DNA from: Andrena cerasifolii
Lineage: Eukaryota > Arthropoda > Insecta > Hymenoptera > Andrenidae
NCBI RefSeq assembly: GCF_050908995.1
Contig: NC_135123.1
Span: 10,416,001-10,480,000, forward strand
Direction: 5' to 3'
Length of the DNA stretch: 64,000 bases
A model generated the notes under the pieces. It saw only the letters and a list, made by a program, of their open reading frames with translations, did no database searches and was not told the DNA's origin. Shown piece by piece: positions 33,928-45,815 of this stretch. The translations under genes and the position numbers were made by a program. Position 1 is the first letter of the stretch; each line of letters opens with the position of its first letter.

Positions 33928-34630
33928 TCCAGCTTTCAATTTCTGTTATAATGTGTCTAATTCAATATTCTCTTTCATCCCTATAAGATGGCACTGTGGA
34001 GTCCTCTTCCGTTTCGACATGCGCAATAGACACCTCACTACTTCTCTGTATCCCTACATATTCTTAACATTCTCCTTTTTATCCAGAAGATTTATTCAGA
34101 AGAAGCAAAAAATTCTTCGAGTGAAATTAGCAAAATGAATACATATAATTCATAAATATTCTTAATATTTCCATTTTATATACTCTTTATAGTGTGAACG
34201 TTCTTGAAGAATTCCGCTGTTGGACAAAGTCCAGAAGATGGAAAACATTCGCGTGGAAACGGGGTAGAAGGTCGTTAGGCGTTACACCGATCTTCCATTG
34301 AAATATTTTCAGGATTGCTCAAGAACCGTCGCAGCGACGCCGAGAAGATGGGTATTCGATCGTATTCCGCCGTCTTGAACGTAACGATGTTTCCTGGCAG
34401 TGCCTTAGCTCCTTCTATTCCTCGAATCTCATCCGTGACAAATCTCGATCTCGTTTCTCAACCACCTGTGGAAAGTGACGCTTTCCTTCCTCGGACAAAG
34501 TCGTAGAAACGACCACTTCCGGCGGGGCTGACGCGCCTTCCAGCCTGCTGATTCTTCCAGATGGGCCATTCCACGCCAGATCGATCACTTTTTGCGCTCG
34601 ACGCCGAGGGATTTTCGCGAAATTGAAATA
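33928..34630. other. Non-coding DNA, nothing recognised
   Basis: AT-rich sequence passing into a CpG-bearing segment near 34310-34600. No gene motif. Confidence 0.45.
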
Positions 34631-34670
34631 TAACGAAGTCCCCGCGAAATTAGGGGGGATTTAAGTCATC
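34631..34670 (+). repeat. Dispersed repeat A, copy 3
   Basis: Reads AGTCCCCGCGAAATTAGGGG then GGATTTAAGTCATC, almost identical to the minus-strand copy at 16662-16695. Confidence 0.65.
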
Positions 34671-36001
34671 AGCTTGCTCGTTTCGAATTTCATTAAAATT
34701 CTTATCTCTCAGACTACCAACCTTACAGAATTCGTTCTTTTATATTAATCCCCTGGAAGAAGAAGCTCCAAATTTCGCTGCGACTCAGAAAACGAGGCTT
34801 GTCGATCGCGGTGGATCGTTCTCATAAAAATTGCCCCGTTTGCCTCGTCACCTTGCTAATTTCGAGTTTCTTTAAAAAAATAAGGAAGAGTGGAGGAATT
34901 GTGACTGGTGGGTAAACCCGAACACCGCGATATTCGCTGAATTCGCTTGCCCTGTCCTCCCGCGATATTTTTATATGATGTAATTAGCTATGTTTAGTAT
35001 TAAGGAAACTGTCACGGCGGAAGGCTACCCGCAACCGCGAAGATAATAGTCGTGAAATGTTTTCGTAGCTTTTCGTATAATTTTACGCTCGAGTATTTTG
35101 AGTCTGTAGTGCATTGAACCCATACTACTCAACAAACAGTGGCGGATTTAAGGAAAAACTTTGCACTCAATTTTCTCATCTTTTAACTGGTGCTCCCTGC
35201 ATTTAATTCGCTACTAAATATATTATTTATTTTATGGATATATTCAAGACTTTAGCAACATTCGAAACACGAACCTTGAAAGTGCTAGGATCTACGAGGA
35301 CCGAACAATTCGCCACAAACCGTCCAAACAGCCGCAACTTCCGGAGTGCAATTCGGCACAAAGCGGCACAACGTCGCGCATTGAAATTACACAGTGGAGT
35401 GCATTAACTGCATTCCCCATCAGGACAGTTGAACGGGACGCGGCAGGCAGGACATCGCGCCAATTAAACGTACTTATCGTGACAATTACACGTAATCTTG
35501 ATAGCGACTTGACGCCCGAAGTACCTTAAGCTCACCGACGCGACGTTTCAGCCACCATAATCCGTGCTAACGAAGGATTAGGTTAGTTTCGAATCCCTGC
35601 ACTTTGAACATCCTCGCCTTATCCCCCACACCTTCGACCATGAATTTCGCATCGCCTCGCTGGCTTTGTTTAAACATTGATTGCAACATCACGTGCCTTC
35701 GTGCGGCGGCACGCTTCTATGCGACAGTGTATTGAACACAAGCGAAGAATGTCAACGGAATTCGCCGTATTAACTGGAGATGCAGTTAACGAAGCATGTA
35801 TTTTAATTTTAAATAGGGTAGCTTTTCAGAGTACGACTTGCAATAGGGTAATCTATGCGAGATATTGCTAAACAGGTGTTAAGAGGATGTTCTAAATTCT
35901 TTAGTAAGCTGGTTTTTGCAAGCTGGTCATCCATGTGCTTCAATATCGCGAGTCGCAGCATAATTTACTCCATAACACAACAATTAAAGGGAATTAGACA
36001 A
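34671..36001. other. Non-coding DNA with one orphan hAT-type end
   Basis: CAGTGGCGGATTTAAGGAAA at 35137-35156 equals the left end of the hAT element at 62807-63300. No partner end lies nearby, so this is a solo or truncated terminus. Otherwise no feature was recognised. Confidence 0.5.
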
Positions 36002-36037
36002 CTAACCTCGTTTGTCAACTAGCCCCGGTCTTTCCTA
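36002..36037 (-). mobile_element. Orphan TA-element terminus (GGGGCTAGTTGACA phrase)
   Basis: The reverse complement reads TAGGAAAGACCGGGGCTAGT then TGACAAACGAGGTTAGTTGTC. This is the TIR of the 13932 family with two phrase-like units. The opposite end was not found upstream within 1 kb. Confidence 0.55.
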
Positions 36038-36967
36038 GAGGAAAAAATGGAAAACGATTTGCATCAAACGTGCGCCAAACTATGTAGATTACTTTTACGG
36101 ATATTACACGTCATAACTCAAAAACTACCTACACAAAATAGAGCTGCACCCCTCTTTCTGCTAGGTCTTCAATTACACTCCAATAGTAATACTCAAACGC
36201 TACCACCTTCAATGAATATCCCCAACGACCGTTGGGATCCCCGCCTATAAAATATTCGACTACCCCCAGCCCCAATAGACGCACAGAAGACGTGTTCGCC
36301 GAATTCAAGGGAACCGTGAAACCACGATATCCTCCAGCGCTGAATTCAGGCGAATTCCCAAATAATAAATTATTCTTTACACGCTTATGAGGGAACCATA
36401 TCCACCCATTACTGGAGGGAAAGCTCCGATACTCGCGGCGGTACCAGACGGAAAGGAACGCGGGGTCCGAGCCGTGTCTGAGCGCTTATAACCACCGAGC
36501 TTATTTTCGCGGCGGTACGTGTTCTCCACGAGTGGGTGAGCACACGTAAGAACGGTTTCTAACGGTGCCATCCTGACTCTGGTCACGCACCAAGAGAAAA
36601 GGGGAGAAAGGAGAAGGGAAGAGCGGGGGAGAGGAGGTGGGAGAGAGCGAGTGGCATAAGGGTAGAGGTAGAGGGAAGGCGTTGTTAGAAGATAGAATCT
36701 CAAGAAACTCGTAAGGGGTAAACGAATCTTTGCGCGGGCCCCCGAGAGTTTCACTATTGCTCCCCACCGCCGAGCCCATCTTTCTCGTTTCCATTTCCAC
36801 GCTGCGAGCCACCCTAATTACTTCGCGTTCGGGCAGTAACTACTTGTCTAAAATAAAATGGAGCTGCCTGGCACCGGCGAATTTCGCTGGTCATAGAAAA
36901 ATGGCATCAAAAAGCACCTCAAGGTGTTCGCTCGAACTAGGTACACTGTAAATGCTTTGCGTAAACG
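36038..36967. other. Non-coding DNA with a purine-rich tract
   Basis: About 36590-36685 is nearly all A and G on the plus strand (GGGGAGAAAGGAGAAGGG-type blocks). Open frames on the minus strand across it are Ser/Pro/Leu-rich artefacts of that composition. No gene recognised. Confidence 0.5.
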
Positions 36968-37146
36968 AAAATTGAGAGTCGTAGATTAAATAAGGAAAAA
37001 AAATATTTTTCGCTTTTTAGTGCATTTTTATTTTTTTGAAGTCGGTTTAATTTTTTTTTAATTTTTATTTTGTATACAAAAAATAAAAATGCACTAAAAA
37101 GCGAAAAATAATTTTTTCCCTTATTTAATTTACGACTCTCAATTTT
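36968..37146. mobile_element. Hairpin MITE-like element, 179 bp
   Basis: The left arm 36968-37037 and right arm 37078-37146 are about 70-base reverse complements with two or three differences. They share ATTGAGAGTCGTA, TTAAATAAGG and TTTTCGCTTTTTAGTGCATT. The spacer is 40 bp. The interior and arms are very A/T-rich, and it is followed by a (TA)n run (37148-37180). Confidence 0.78.
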
Positions 37147-37956
37147 TATATGTATATATATATATTTATGTATATATTGACACAAAATGCTGAAGAGATA
37201 TTTGGTCATAAATGTTAAGATATAATTATTTTTTAATGTCACTATCGTAGTTTTGTTACCGTTCACATTTCAAACCTTCTTTTGACTACTGTATATGGTA
37301 CCTCCGCTTAGATACACAGTTCTGTTATAAATAGGTATACGGTAATAGTGGGTGGCTCTAGTGTTAACGGAGGTGTACGTGTAGGCTTTCAAAGGGGTGC
37401 TGGACGAGGGGTAAGTTATGCCCGTAGATATGTAAACGAAGGAGCGCAGCTCGTCACAGACCGCAGACGACCACGTAGCGAAAGGGGAGACGTTTTGGCG
37501 GCAAATCCGCAGATGCGGGTATCGCTGTTATCTGATTTCTATGATTTGCACGGGCTACCTACGTATGCTTACGGAATACGCGGTAACAACGCTGGCGCCT
37601 ACGTGGTGCACACTGCACAGTTAACGACCCTTTCTAACGACCGAGAACGGCTACGTGGACACCTCGACGCACGGGACCCTGATTCGGTGTCCCACCGGCG
37701 AGGATCTTTCTCTTTGTCGTCCTAGCAGGATGTAACCAACTCGAGACTGCGAGCGGAGCCTACGCTGCGAGCTCGATGTAACGACCTACCTTTGAACAGA
37801 CATCGTTGGGCTCTCATTAAAACTGACAATTTACAGGATTACATTTGTAAAGCTTTGAGGCAATTAAATCGTTTTGTTGCTGTAACTCGATGTTAAGGAA
37901 TTGAAGATTCTTCTGTTCTGTTCTTTTTAGGCAGAATGTGTGAGTAGATGTGCTAA
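37147..37956. other. Non-coding DNA with a 125-codon orphan open frame
   Basis: The plus-strand open frame 37348-37725 encodes an Arg/Gly-rich sequence (GGVRVGFQRGAGRGV) with no recognised domain. The surrounding 37400-37720 is CpG-rich. It could be a coding exon or, more likely, a GC-rich non-coding block. I have no evidence beyond the open frame. Confidence 0.35.
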
Positions 37957-38029
37957 CAGTGTTTCCCAACCTTTTTTGAAATCCTGATTTCTTTCGCGTG
38001 ATTTTTGCACAAAAAAATCAGGATTTCAA
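37957..38029 (+). repeat. hAT-like left end with an adjacent 15-bp perfect inverted repeat
   Basis: CAGTGTTTCCCAACCTTTTT begins at 37957 and resembles a hAT terminus. TTGAAATCCTGATTT is repeated inversely as AAATCAGGATTTCAA about 22 bases later, ending at 38029. No right terminus was found. Confidence 0.45.
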
Positions 38030-39199
38030 CTTTAAATAGCCGCCATTTTGTTTTAAATTAATATTTCGGAAAATTCCCTCCGTCAATCAGAGGATACATT
38101 AATATATTATCGAAATCTTTTTCGTATTTTGATTTTAAATAATCTAGTTCCGAATGGCAGTGCTCACCGCAAAAGCAAATTTTAAAAAGGCTTCTTGCAT
38201 GTGGGTTGTTATTTTATTATAAACGTAAATATTTTTCCACGAAAAAATTACCAAATGTTCTTTAAATGTTGCTCTTTTAAGTGCAAAAAGTTCTGTAAGA
38301 ATGTACGCTTCCGCTTTTTCAAAAAAAATTCACAAACATTCACCCCTTTTCGGCCGCCTGACTAAGTATAACCCCTTAACGAAAGGATAAATCTGTTCAC
38401 TACGTTTAGTGTCAAAAGGCCGTTAGGATATATAATAGTAGATACATAATCTGTATATATAGTATCTTTTTTCATTAATTTACCCAACAGAAAGGAATAC
38501 CTCTAGCTTAAAGCCTACCAAACCTTAGATTTCAATTTTAATTTCACAAATATTTAATTCTCTCAAAAAAAAATACAAGCAAAATTAAAATACCTATCGT
38601 TAATTCATTACAGTGATAACTTACAAACTAAATAACTTTCTCTCTTATTATTTTGTTGCGAAAATAAAATTACTTCGATTCAGTACAACAAGAAACAATG
38701 CATTAGGTATCCTAAAACTGTAACTCAACAAGTGACGCGTTCTGCAAAATGCCCACCGATTCTCGCCGATCGTAGGCGTTTAAATCGATTGTGACGCGCA
38801 ACCGCGTCCCGTTATCGCATGCACGCCACCATTTCTAATCTGACATTCGACCGTGTCACTTGCGAAAATCGGAATGCTCGCAATTAATATTCATTCGTAA
38901 TTGTTAATTGAACAGCGGATAACCAGCTGCGGGCACGCAGCAACCCCGGAACTCTCTGCCGCGGTCGTCGAGGCCGCAATATAACGTCGCTCGACTCCGC
39001 CGAGGGATTCGACCGCTTTACAATTACAATTAACGCCTCTAAACAGATCGAGCCGCCTGTGGCCGTCCATTGCACGTATATACACCCACTGCTTCTGCGC
39101 TGGCAAAATATCGAAACGATTATACGAACCACTCTCTAATTTCGCACACCGAGTTCCAATTTTCATTTCTCAACCGTTTTGGTGCTGACAAGGAGAGTG
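38030..39199. other. Non-coding DNA with one TTAA-type end
   Basis: ATAACCCCTTAA at 38368-38379 reads in complement as TTAAGGGGTTAT, resembling the ends of the TTAA elements here; no partner was seen. 38890-39070 is a moderately GC-rich segment with open frames on the minus strand lacking motifs. Confidence 0.45.
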
Positions 39200-39399
39200 C
39201 AATGGCCAGAGGCACACTCAAGATTTCAATTTGGTGGGAGCCGAGTTGAACGGATAAAAATATTTTTAATGCAAATTCAATAAAATTCATCAGGTGATTA
39301 TATTTTTTTTTTTTAAAAAAAAGCAGTTTTCTTTTCTCTTTTCAAAGCCTCTTTTTGGGGGTGTGCTACGGTCCCCCTCCCCCTCTGGGTACGCCATTG
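39200..39399. mobile_element. hAT-like non-autonomous element, about 200 bp (family F)
   Basis: The left end is CAATGGCCAGAGGCAC, and the right end in complement is CAATGGCGTACCCAGAGG. The interior segment GCCGAGTTGAACGGATAAAA followed by ATATTTTTAATGCAAATT matches the reverse complement of 59866-59914. No flanking 8-bp duplication was found (GGAGAGTG versus GCACTGAC), so the boundaries are provisional. Confidence 0.55.
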
Positions 39400-40384
39400 G
39401 CACTGACAATAAGGGGTTCGAGTTTTGGCTATTTTACATACAGTTAGTTCATGCTAAGTAGATACGTATAATAATGTGTTCAGCGCACAAATTGTATTAC
39501 CTACCATTTGGGAGAAAAATCAACTTCGAGTTTGTATCTTTTTGATATTTTGTGTATGGACCTATTTACTTACATTCTGTTTATTCAAGATTACACCAGA
39601 GAAAAGGGCAACGATTTTTTTTTAACTTCTTAAAATATGTATAAATCAATACCAAAAAGACTGTTTACCCTATGTGTTAGAGTTTTCTTTAAAATAAACG
39701 CCCAAATTTTTTAAGGGAGAATAATATCACTTTAATATCAGCTTCCATGGGAGAATATTACAGCTTGAATGATTTAAATGGAAACACTTGAATGCCTGGA
39801 TTGATCACGACTGTACGAAACAACCTTCTCGCACAAATCGTTTGGAGGAGAGCCAGCATCCATTTTTCAGTTCACTTTTCAGTCTAAAAAAACAAGCTGA
39901 ATACAAAGTCAGCCATCGTCGAAAGTAGTTTGCTGACAATTCGTGCGGCGGCCGTGCCTGTTTACTAGAAAGATAGAAAGCTTATTTTTTTCTGTGGTAA
40001 TAGGCCATGTCTTCGTTCAATTCTACGGATTTTCCGACACGAAACACATTTTCAGAGTTAACATTCTGTCATCATAATTGTACAAATTACTCTTCGTTGC
40101 TGAGTTTTAATATTTAATTGGATTGCCTCCATGGACCTTATATATTATTTCCTACTATTACAGTTGTACTAATTGCAATGTTGATAACACGCTGAATGCT
40201 CTAGGACCATTTTGCAGTTTCAAATGCATATACCTATTATAATAAATGAGTGAGCTTCCGTGGCGTCCAGTTTTTATTTCTTTATTCCATGGTGCTTCGT
40301 GAAATCAGGAAAATAAAAACTGGGCTTAATTATACTATAACAACGTGTTCGTATAATGAAAAGTGTACTTCGTGCGGCACGTAC
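39400..40384. other. Non-coding DNA, one possible diverged hairpin-element end
   Basis: Near 39438-39520, CATACAGTTAGTTCATGC and following blocks resemble the left arm of the 12641-12868 element, but the second arm is not evident. The rest is AT-rich and unannotated. Confidence 0.4.
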
Positions 40385-40471
40385 AATGATTAATTCTGTT
40401 AAAGTGTAACACATAAAACGATTAATTTTATTAAAGTGTAACGCATATAGTGATTAATTTTGTTAAAGTGG
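40385..40471 (+). repeat. Short tandem repeat, about 31-bp unit, nearly three units
   Basis: GATTAATTNTRTTAAAGTG (N, R variable) recurs at about 40388, 40419 and 40451 with AACACATA or AACGCATA linkers. The third unit is partial. Confidence 0.75.
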
Positions 40472-43242
40472 ACTTCTTGTATTTCGCCGAAATACTCTGG
40501 GGTTAATAAAGTTACATGATAAATGCTTTAATCTGCTCTCTGATATTCTGATCCAGAATTTATGAGACGAGTTTGAAGCAGAATTAAATTATACAGCGCT
40601 CGTATTCGTAACTCGTTGCCCCGTCACTTTACACGTATAAATAACGTGGGGTAGAGTCGATAAAAATCAGAAATTCAAAAACGCGTTTGTAGTGTAGATG
40701 GAACTTAATAAGTGGAGGGAAATTATTTTTGTGAAATTTAATAATAAGAATTGATAATTCGTAAAAGTAAAAAAGTTGTAATTTCTAGGAAACGAGAACA
40801 TTGTCGTCCAGTACCGACCAACTATTAAATTAGTAGATTTTTAGGTCTAAATGATTAGCAATGTTAATAAACAGGTATCTAATTACTACAATACAAGATT
40901 CTTTTCAAATTTTATTTGTACAAACATCGCAAGTATAATACTTAATTAATATTCATAAATGGGCAACATTTTTATTTAAATAAAATTTCGAATAACGAAT
41001 AAAAAAATTAACTTTATTCATCGAATAATCTGAAGTTGAAGTAACTTTTATTTGATCCTTATTTAAATAATTTTTTATTTAATTAATTCCCAGCTCTGCT
41101 TGTAAATAACACACTGGATAACTTCTTCGTTAAATCCTAGCTTCCTGTTTGTTAGGTTATCATACCTATCCTTATGTACTTTATTTTTCTGCGGGACAAG
41201 GTAGAAGGAAGGCTAAATGAACATCTTATAAATTAATCTGAGTTGCTAACAGATTGAACTTACAGATAAGAAAAATTTATAGATAATATACATAATAGAA
41301 GAAAATCATTCACTCACGTAAGAAACAAAAGATTAGCTTTAAAAAATAACTTTTAACCCACTGGATATCAACGTATACGTTTAATGCCTCAGAACATCGA
41401 GAGCAATGGAGTAAACGATATCACCCCGGAATAGGTTATAGAGAATTGTGATTCTCATTTGTTAATACAAATAAAGTGCTAATATCTGGTAGAAGAAGGG
41501 AGAACCAGCTTTGGTCGGTACTGCACGGCTCTCCCCTAATCTTTTAGAAAGCTGTACTTTTGAAGCAATTACGATATCGCTCAGATACACAGGGAAAATC
41601 GATAATCGTTTGTTCCTAATTTCATCGACAAAACTGAGACGGCACGACAACGAAATCTCATCAAATTTATTAATTCCACGAAAGAGAAATGTTAATCAAA
41701 TTTTACGGGTTAAATCTGTCGTGGCTTGTTTATGCCCGCATAAACCAGTCCAATTATCGTGAAAGCTTTAAGCGTGCCCGCCTAGTGGATTACCTTTGCA
41801 CGTGAGCGTACTCGAAGAGCGTGCTTCTCACGTCGATACGTTGGAATCTCGCCAAATCTAATTTCAAAACTAAAAATCATGTATACCCCCTTTGACGCGA
41901 TAGTTATTTCAAAAAACAGAAAAAGAGGCCTACCTCGGAGCACACCGCTCTAGTCGCTGAAAACTCTCGCGCATCGTTTCAGTTCCACCCTCCCTATGTT
42001 TGTCTACTTAATTACTCTAAAAGCTATAAAAGTTCTCTCAGTAATTAAACAATTTTCGCACGTGCTACCTTGCAACCCCTTCACGCAACAATTTCACTTT
42101 TACCCAATATCCAAACCAAAACGAAAAACAGTCACCCCTGAAGAACTATTTTACACTTTTCAAGTGTCTAAATCAGCTCCCTTCCTCCTCAAAAGAAAAA
42201 AAAACAAAAATTTCCTTGAAATACTATGATAGTTTGCAGAGCCACGATAGGTATAACGAGACGACACGTTTCTACCTGTCTGCTGAATAATATTGGTCCA
42301 ATGATTCCGTGCAGGGGGGGTTGATTCGAACAGCGCGGGGTTCCTTTAACGTTTGATGACCCGGAGCTCTTCTTCGCCGTGGGATCGTCAACATGATTAA
42401 ACCATTCCACGGACCAATATTCTCCGGGAGCAAATTTGCCCGGGCAACAGTTTTGCATTCCAAATCGTCGGGGGGGGCTGACTTGCCGCGTAATGTAGGC
42501 CCGCCGTCGTGTAAACCCAGCATAATGAAATCCGTGCCATTAGGCCGGCCAATGGGGTAAATTCTCCTGGTCGCGCAAACGTCGGTTTCCCGCTGGCCTG
42601 CTGCGAGCCACCCCGTTTCCCCCATTCGATTTCGAATCGAAATCGAATAGAGCCGTGCTTCTCGACAATGCCCCGGAAAATTCACTCTGCGTGGCCACGT
42701 GTATACGTGTTACGTGTTATCGCGCACCCTTCCCGGCGATGAAACGAACGCGCCAGAGGATCCACGGGAACGCCTGTTTCTTCGTCGCCTGAAAGTGTGC
42801 GCGCGTTACACACCGTACCGGGGCGAGGGGGGATGTAACTTGTTTACCTTTTCCCTTCGTCCATCGATCCACTTCCCTTCTCCTCGGCCTTTCTTCGCCA
42901 CGTAATTCGATTTCGACGCGATAGCATGCTTCGTTTTTAAATAAGACTGGGTGCTTGTTGGTTTTATTCTGTCTTCCAATGTTCGTGTAGTTCGAGTATT
43001 CGAAAATTATAGGTGTAGGAATACCGGTGTACGTATTGAGCGATGATATTCAAATGCCTACTCTTACAGGCATTGGGGGCAAATAATGTATTTCAATAGG
43101 CTGTACTGATGATAAAAAATAGGAACATTAATTTTTTTTTTAATTTTTTCAATATGGGTTAGCCCGTTTTTGCTACCAATGCCTCATAGTATTAGTAGAA
43201 TACGATGGATTAATCAAGTACTTTAAGGATTTTTGTGATCCT
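40472..43242. other. Non-coding DNA, no gene recognised
   Basis: 40958-41098 is a possible relic of the 25307-type hAT element: the right end CCCAGCTCTG, an AT-rich interior and a GGGCAAC-type left end are present, but no target duplication. 42300-42900 is GC/CpG-rich with overlapping open frames on both strands and no motif. Confidence 0.4.
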
Positions 43243-43284
43243 GAAGTATGATGCAGTCCACGTGAAATTAGTGGGGGTTTATGC
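43243..43284 (+). repeat. Dispersed repeat A, copy 4
   Basis: CAGTCCACGTGAAATTAGTG then GGGGTTTATGC matches the other three copies. Its 3' part is interrupted by or adjacent to the inverted-repeat element at 43286. Confidence 0.6.
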
Positions 43285-43285
43285 T

Positions 43286-43530
43286 CAGAGCATATACTAC
43301 TGGAGGTCTCATTGCCTCGTGTCTCCTGTCCTCGAAACTGTCGCCAACATCACGCGAGAGAGAAAGACATGTGCGAGCTGCTGCGAGTGAGAGGTGTACA
43401 CCGGCGCATGCGCATTGCGAGCGGTTGGGACTCCCTCGTTCTACCTATCTCTCGCTCGCTTCATCGAGAAAGTATCTCTTTCTCTCTCGCACGATGTTGG
43501 CGACAGTTTCGAGCTCTCTATATGCTCTAA
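43286..43530. mobile_element. TIR element, about 245 bp, flanked by GGGTTTATGCT direct repeats
   Basis: AGAGCATATA near the left end is complementary to TATATGCTCT near the right end. A perfect 20-base pair of arms lies inside (CTCGAAACTGTCGCCAACAT at 43331 and its complement ending at 43513), followed by GAGAGAGAAAGA complementarity. GGGTTTATGCT occurs at 43275-43285 and 43531-43541, consistent with an 11-bp (up to 14-bp with one mismatch) target duplication. The interior is CpG-rich with GCGCATGCGCA. A MULE-like duplication length is possible, but superfamily is not assigned. Confidence 0.68.
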
Positions 43531-43541
43531 GGGTTTATGCT

Positions 43542-45171
43542 TAGTGGTACGGAAATACAGAGCAGAGCCAGTCAATCTCTCATAAAAAACGAGCTTCCCA
43601 TAAATGTTAATTTGGACATTCAATGCAATCAAAGCTTTGACATATTTGTGAAAGACGATAAATTAATTAATAATGTAAAATGCACTAAGACATACACATT
43701 TGTCAAACAAGTAGTTGCGTTTTGTACCACTGTCCTCTGAAAAGTATCTACTATATTTTTTCACCACAAACCTGAAGCTTTATTCATTCTGAGGTATTCT
43801 GTTTCTAAACAGTTCGCCGCGTAAACGAAACCCCTCGATGCTCGATCCGCAGAAAACAAAAAACACCAACTTCCCCTCCTCCACTTAATATCAATTAAAC
43901 TAAAAACGAAGCGCGGCGAACGAAAAACCGGCTTCGAGGAAACTGCGTTACGGGCGCGCAGGTTCCGGCCATTTCCACTCCGTATTTCGCATTCTCTTTG
44001 CGCTCCACCGCTTTGATTCCTCTCTAATTTCGAACGCCGAATGCGTTCATCAACGCATCCCACTTGGTTGACCGTTCGCCAGTGTTCATAGGGCTGCCAT
44101 TTAGATTGCAAAGCGCGCGAGTGCGCGAAGTTAGAGATTGGCGGCGGCACGACAAGGGATCCCGCTGCCCGGGCGATCGAGCAATCCGATGATCGTGCCC
44201 TAATCGAATTAAACTGGCCGGTTGTACCCGTGTTTACGATGGGCTGACTCGTCGGTTTGGATTTGCAGCGTTCGCGCGATAATGGCCGCATACTCGGCGC
44301 CCATTGACCACCCTTACGCGGAGCACCGGCGAAAGGCCTGGGGCCTCGCGTTTCTCATCGATCTCTGTTATCGTCCGATGGAAACCACGCCGCTCGGGCG
44401 TTCCACGGGGCCCCGTTTGCCTTGAGTAATCTTCAGCCACCGGGACTGCGCGGAAAAGTTCTGCAACAGCCACCGAAGACACTAAAATAGATCACTTCGC
44501 GGGGGAAAGATCGATGGAGCCAATACGCTGCAATCGATGATCCAAGGGGGAATTTGATTATCGAAAGGGTGGAAAATTTTCAACGTCATTTTGGCACCGA
44601 GTGTATTGCGAAACCTCCAAAGGCTTTGCTGAATACTTCCCTGAGCTATTGGACCCCTAATCCATTAATGGCATCAATTAAATATGTTACGTAGCTTCCA
44701 AAAACTACTCTGAACACTTCTCTGAACTATCCCTCCCTAAACACTAGTATGCTAGTATATAACACCTTCACTCTCGGCTGCCTTTACTAGTATATTTATT
44801 TACCCTTATTAGGTACCTACTCCCTCAACAGCGCATCTAGTGGCACGACCTAATGTCAGCCCTTTCTAAATATCCTGACCGCGTTGCGGCAGGACGATAA
44901 ACTCCGTACAAATGATCGAGATTAATAGAACGAGCCCTTGAGCCCCTTATACGATACTATCGATCCCGGCCACGACTACGAGACACACGAAGCGCCTCCC
45001 CACGGGATCGTAAATTCACGTCGAAGATTTACTTACTTAGCTGGACACTGGTCGGCAACGAATCTCGCGTGCCTCGCTGCCAGTAAAACCTTACGTAGGA
45101 ATATTTAAGGTTAAACGCCGCACGTCCGTTTTCTCATTAACGGGTGGACAGCCAGGATTACGCGTACCCTG
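43542..45171. other. Non-coding DNA with CpG-rich block, no gene recognised
   Basis: 43900-44480 is GC/CpG-rich. A 176-codon open frame on the minus strand (43761-44291) has no recognisable motif and overlaps other open frames. The remainder is AT-rich. Confidence 0.45.
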
Positions 45172-45184
45172 CCCCCCCCCCCCC
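45172..45184 (+). repeat. C13 homopolymer
   Basis: Thirteen consecutive C bases within a GC-rich junction. Length may be unreliable in any assembly. Confidence 0.9.
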
Positions 45185-45451
45185 GCCCTGACAGAATAAC
45201 ACAGTGTGTCACAAACTGCGGAGCGGGGTCTTTAAATAAATGTACTTTAAGTAGTTACGTATGCCGTGTGCTAGGCTTCTGAAGGCAATCGAGATTTCCT
45301 GTTTGTTATTTGCTCTTCGAGTTCACAACTGGCTCGATTAATTCGGAAGGGGAACAATTTCCAAGGATTCTAGCCTTTGTTAATAAGGCGAAACTTGAAA
45401 CTGAAACATTTTGGAACTACTGACTTTAAAACTACATAGGTGTTTGTGTCG

Positions 45452-45815
45452 AGATTACTCGAATTATTCGTATTTGGAATTATTCAAATTATTTGTATTC
45501 GAAATTGTTCGAATTATTTGTATTCGAAATTGTTCAAATTATTTGTATTCGAAAATATTCGAATTATTCGCATTCAAAATTATCAAATTATTCGTATTCA
45601 AAGCTATTCGAATTATTCGTATTCAAAGCTATTCGAAATTATTCGTATTCGAAGTTATTCGAATTATTCGTATTCGAAGTTATTCGAATTATTCGTATTC
45701 GAAGTTATTCGAATTATTCGTATTCGAAGTTATTCGAATTATTCGTATTCGAAGTTATTCGAATTATTCGTATTCGAAGTTCTTCGAATTATTCGAATAT
45801 TCGGATATTCGAATA
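45452..45815 (+). repeat. 25-bp minisatellite, about 14 units
   Basis: The unit is ATTCGAATTATTCGTATTCG plus AAGTT. Units are nearly identical from about 45650 to 45790 and progressively diverged toward 45452 (ATTTGTATTCGAAATTGTTC variants). The unit has no stop codon in any plus frame and its length is not a multiple of three, so all three frames are open. Each yields the same 25-residue Ile/Phe/Tyr-rich cycle, offset. This explains the open frames of 108-140 codons here; they are not genes. Confidence 0.95.

Noticed and set aside
37348..37725. Arg/Gly-rich 125-codon frame as a possible RNA-binding protein exon
   Set aside because: The Gly/Arg richness is short and follows CpG-rich composition; no RGG array or splice-consistent context could be argued.
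42286..42434. GAATAATATTGGTCC and GGACCAATATTC in inverse orientation
   Set aside because: Only about 12-15 bases pair and the surrounding sequence does not; no element ends or duplications.
43761..44291. 176-codon minus-strand open frame
   Set aside because: Ser/Arg-rich without a domain, lies in a CpG-rich block.
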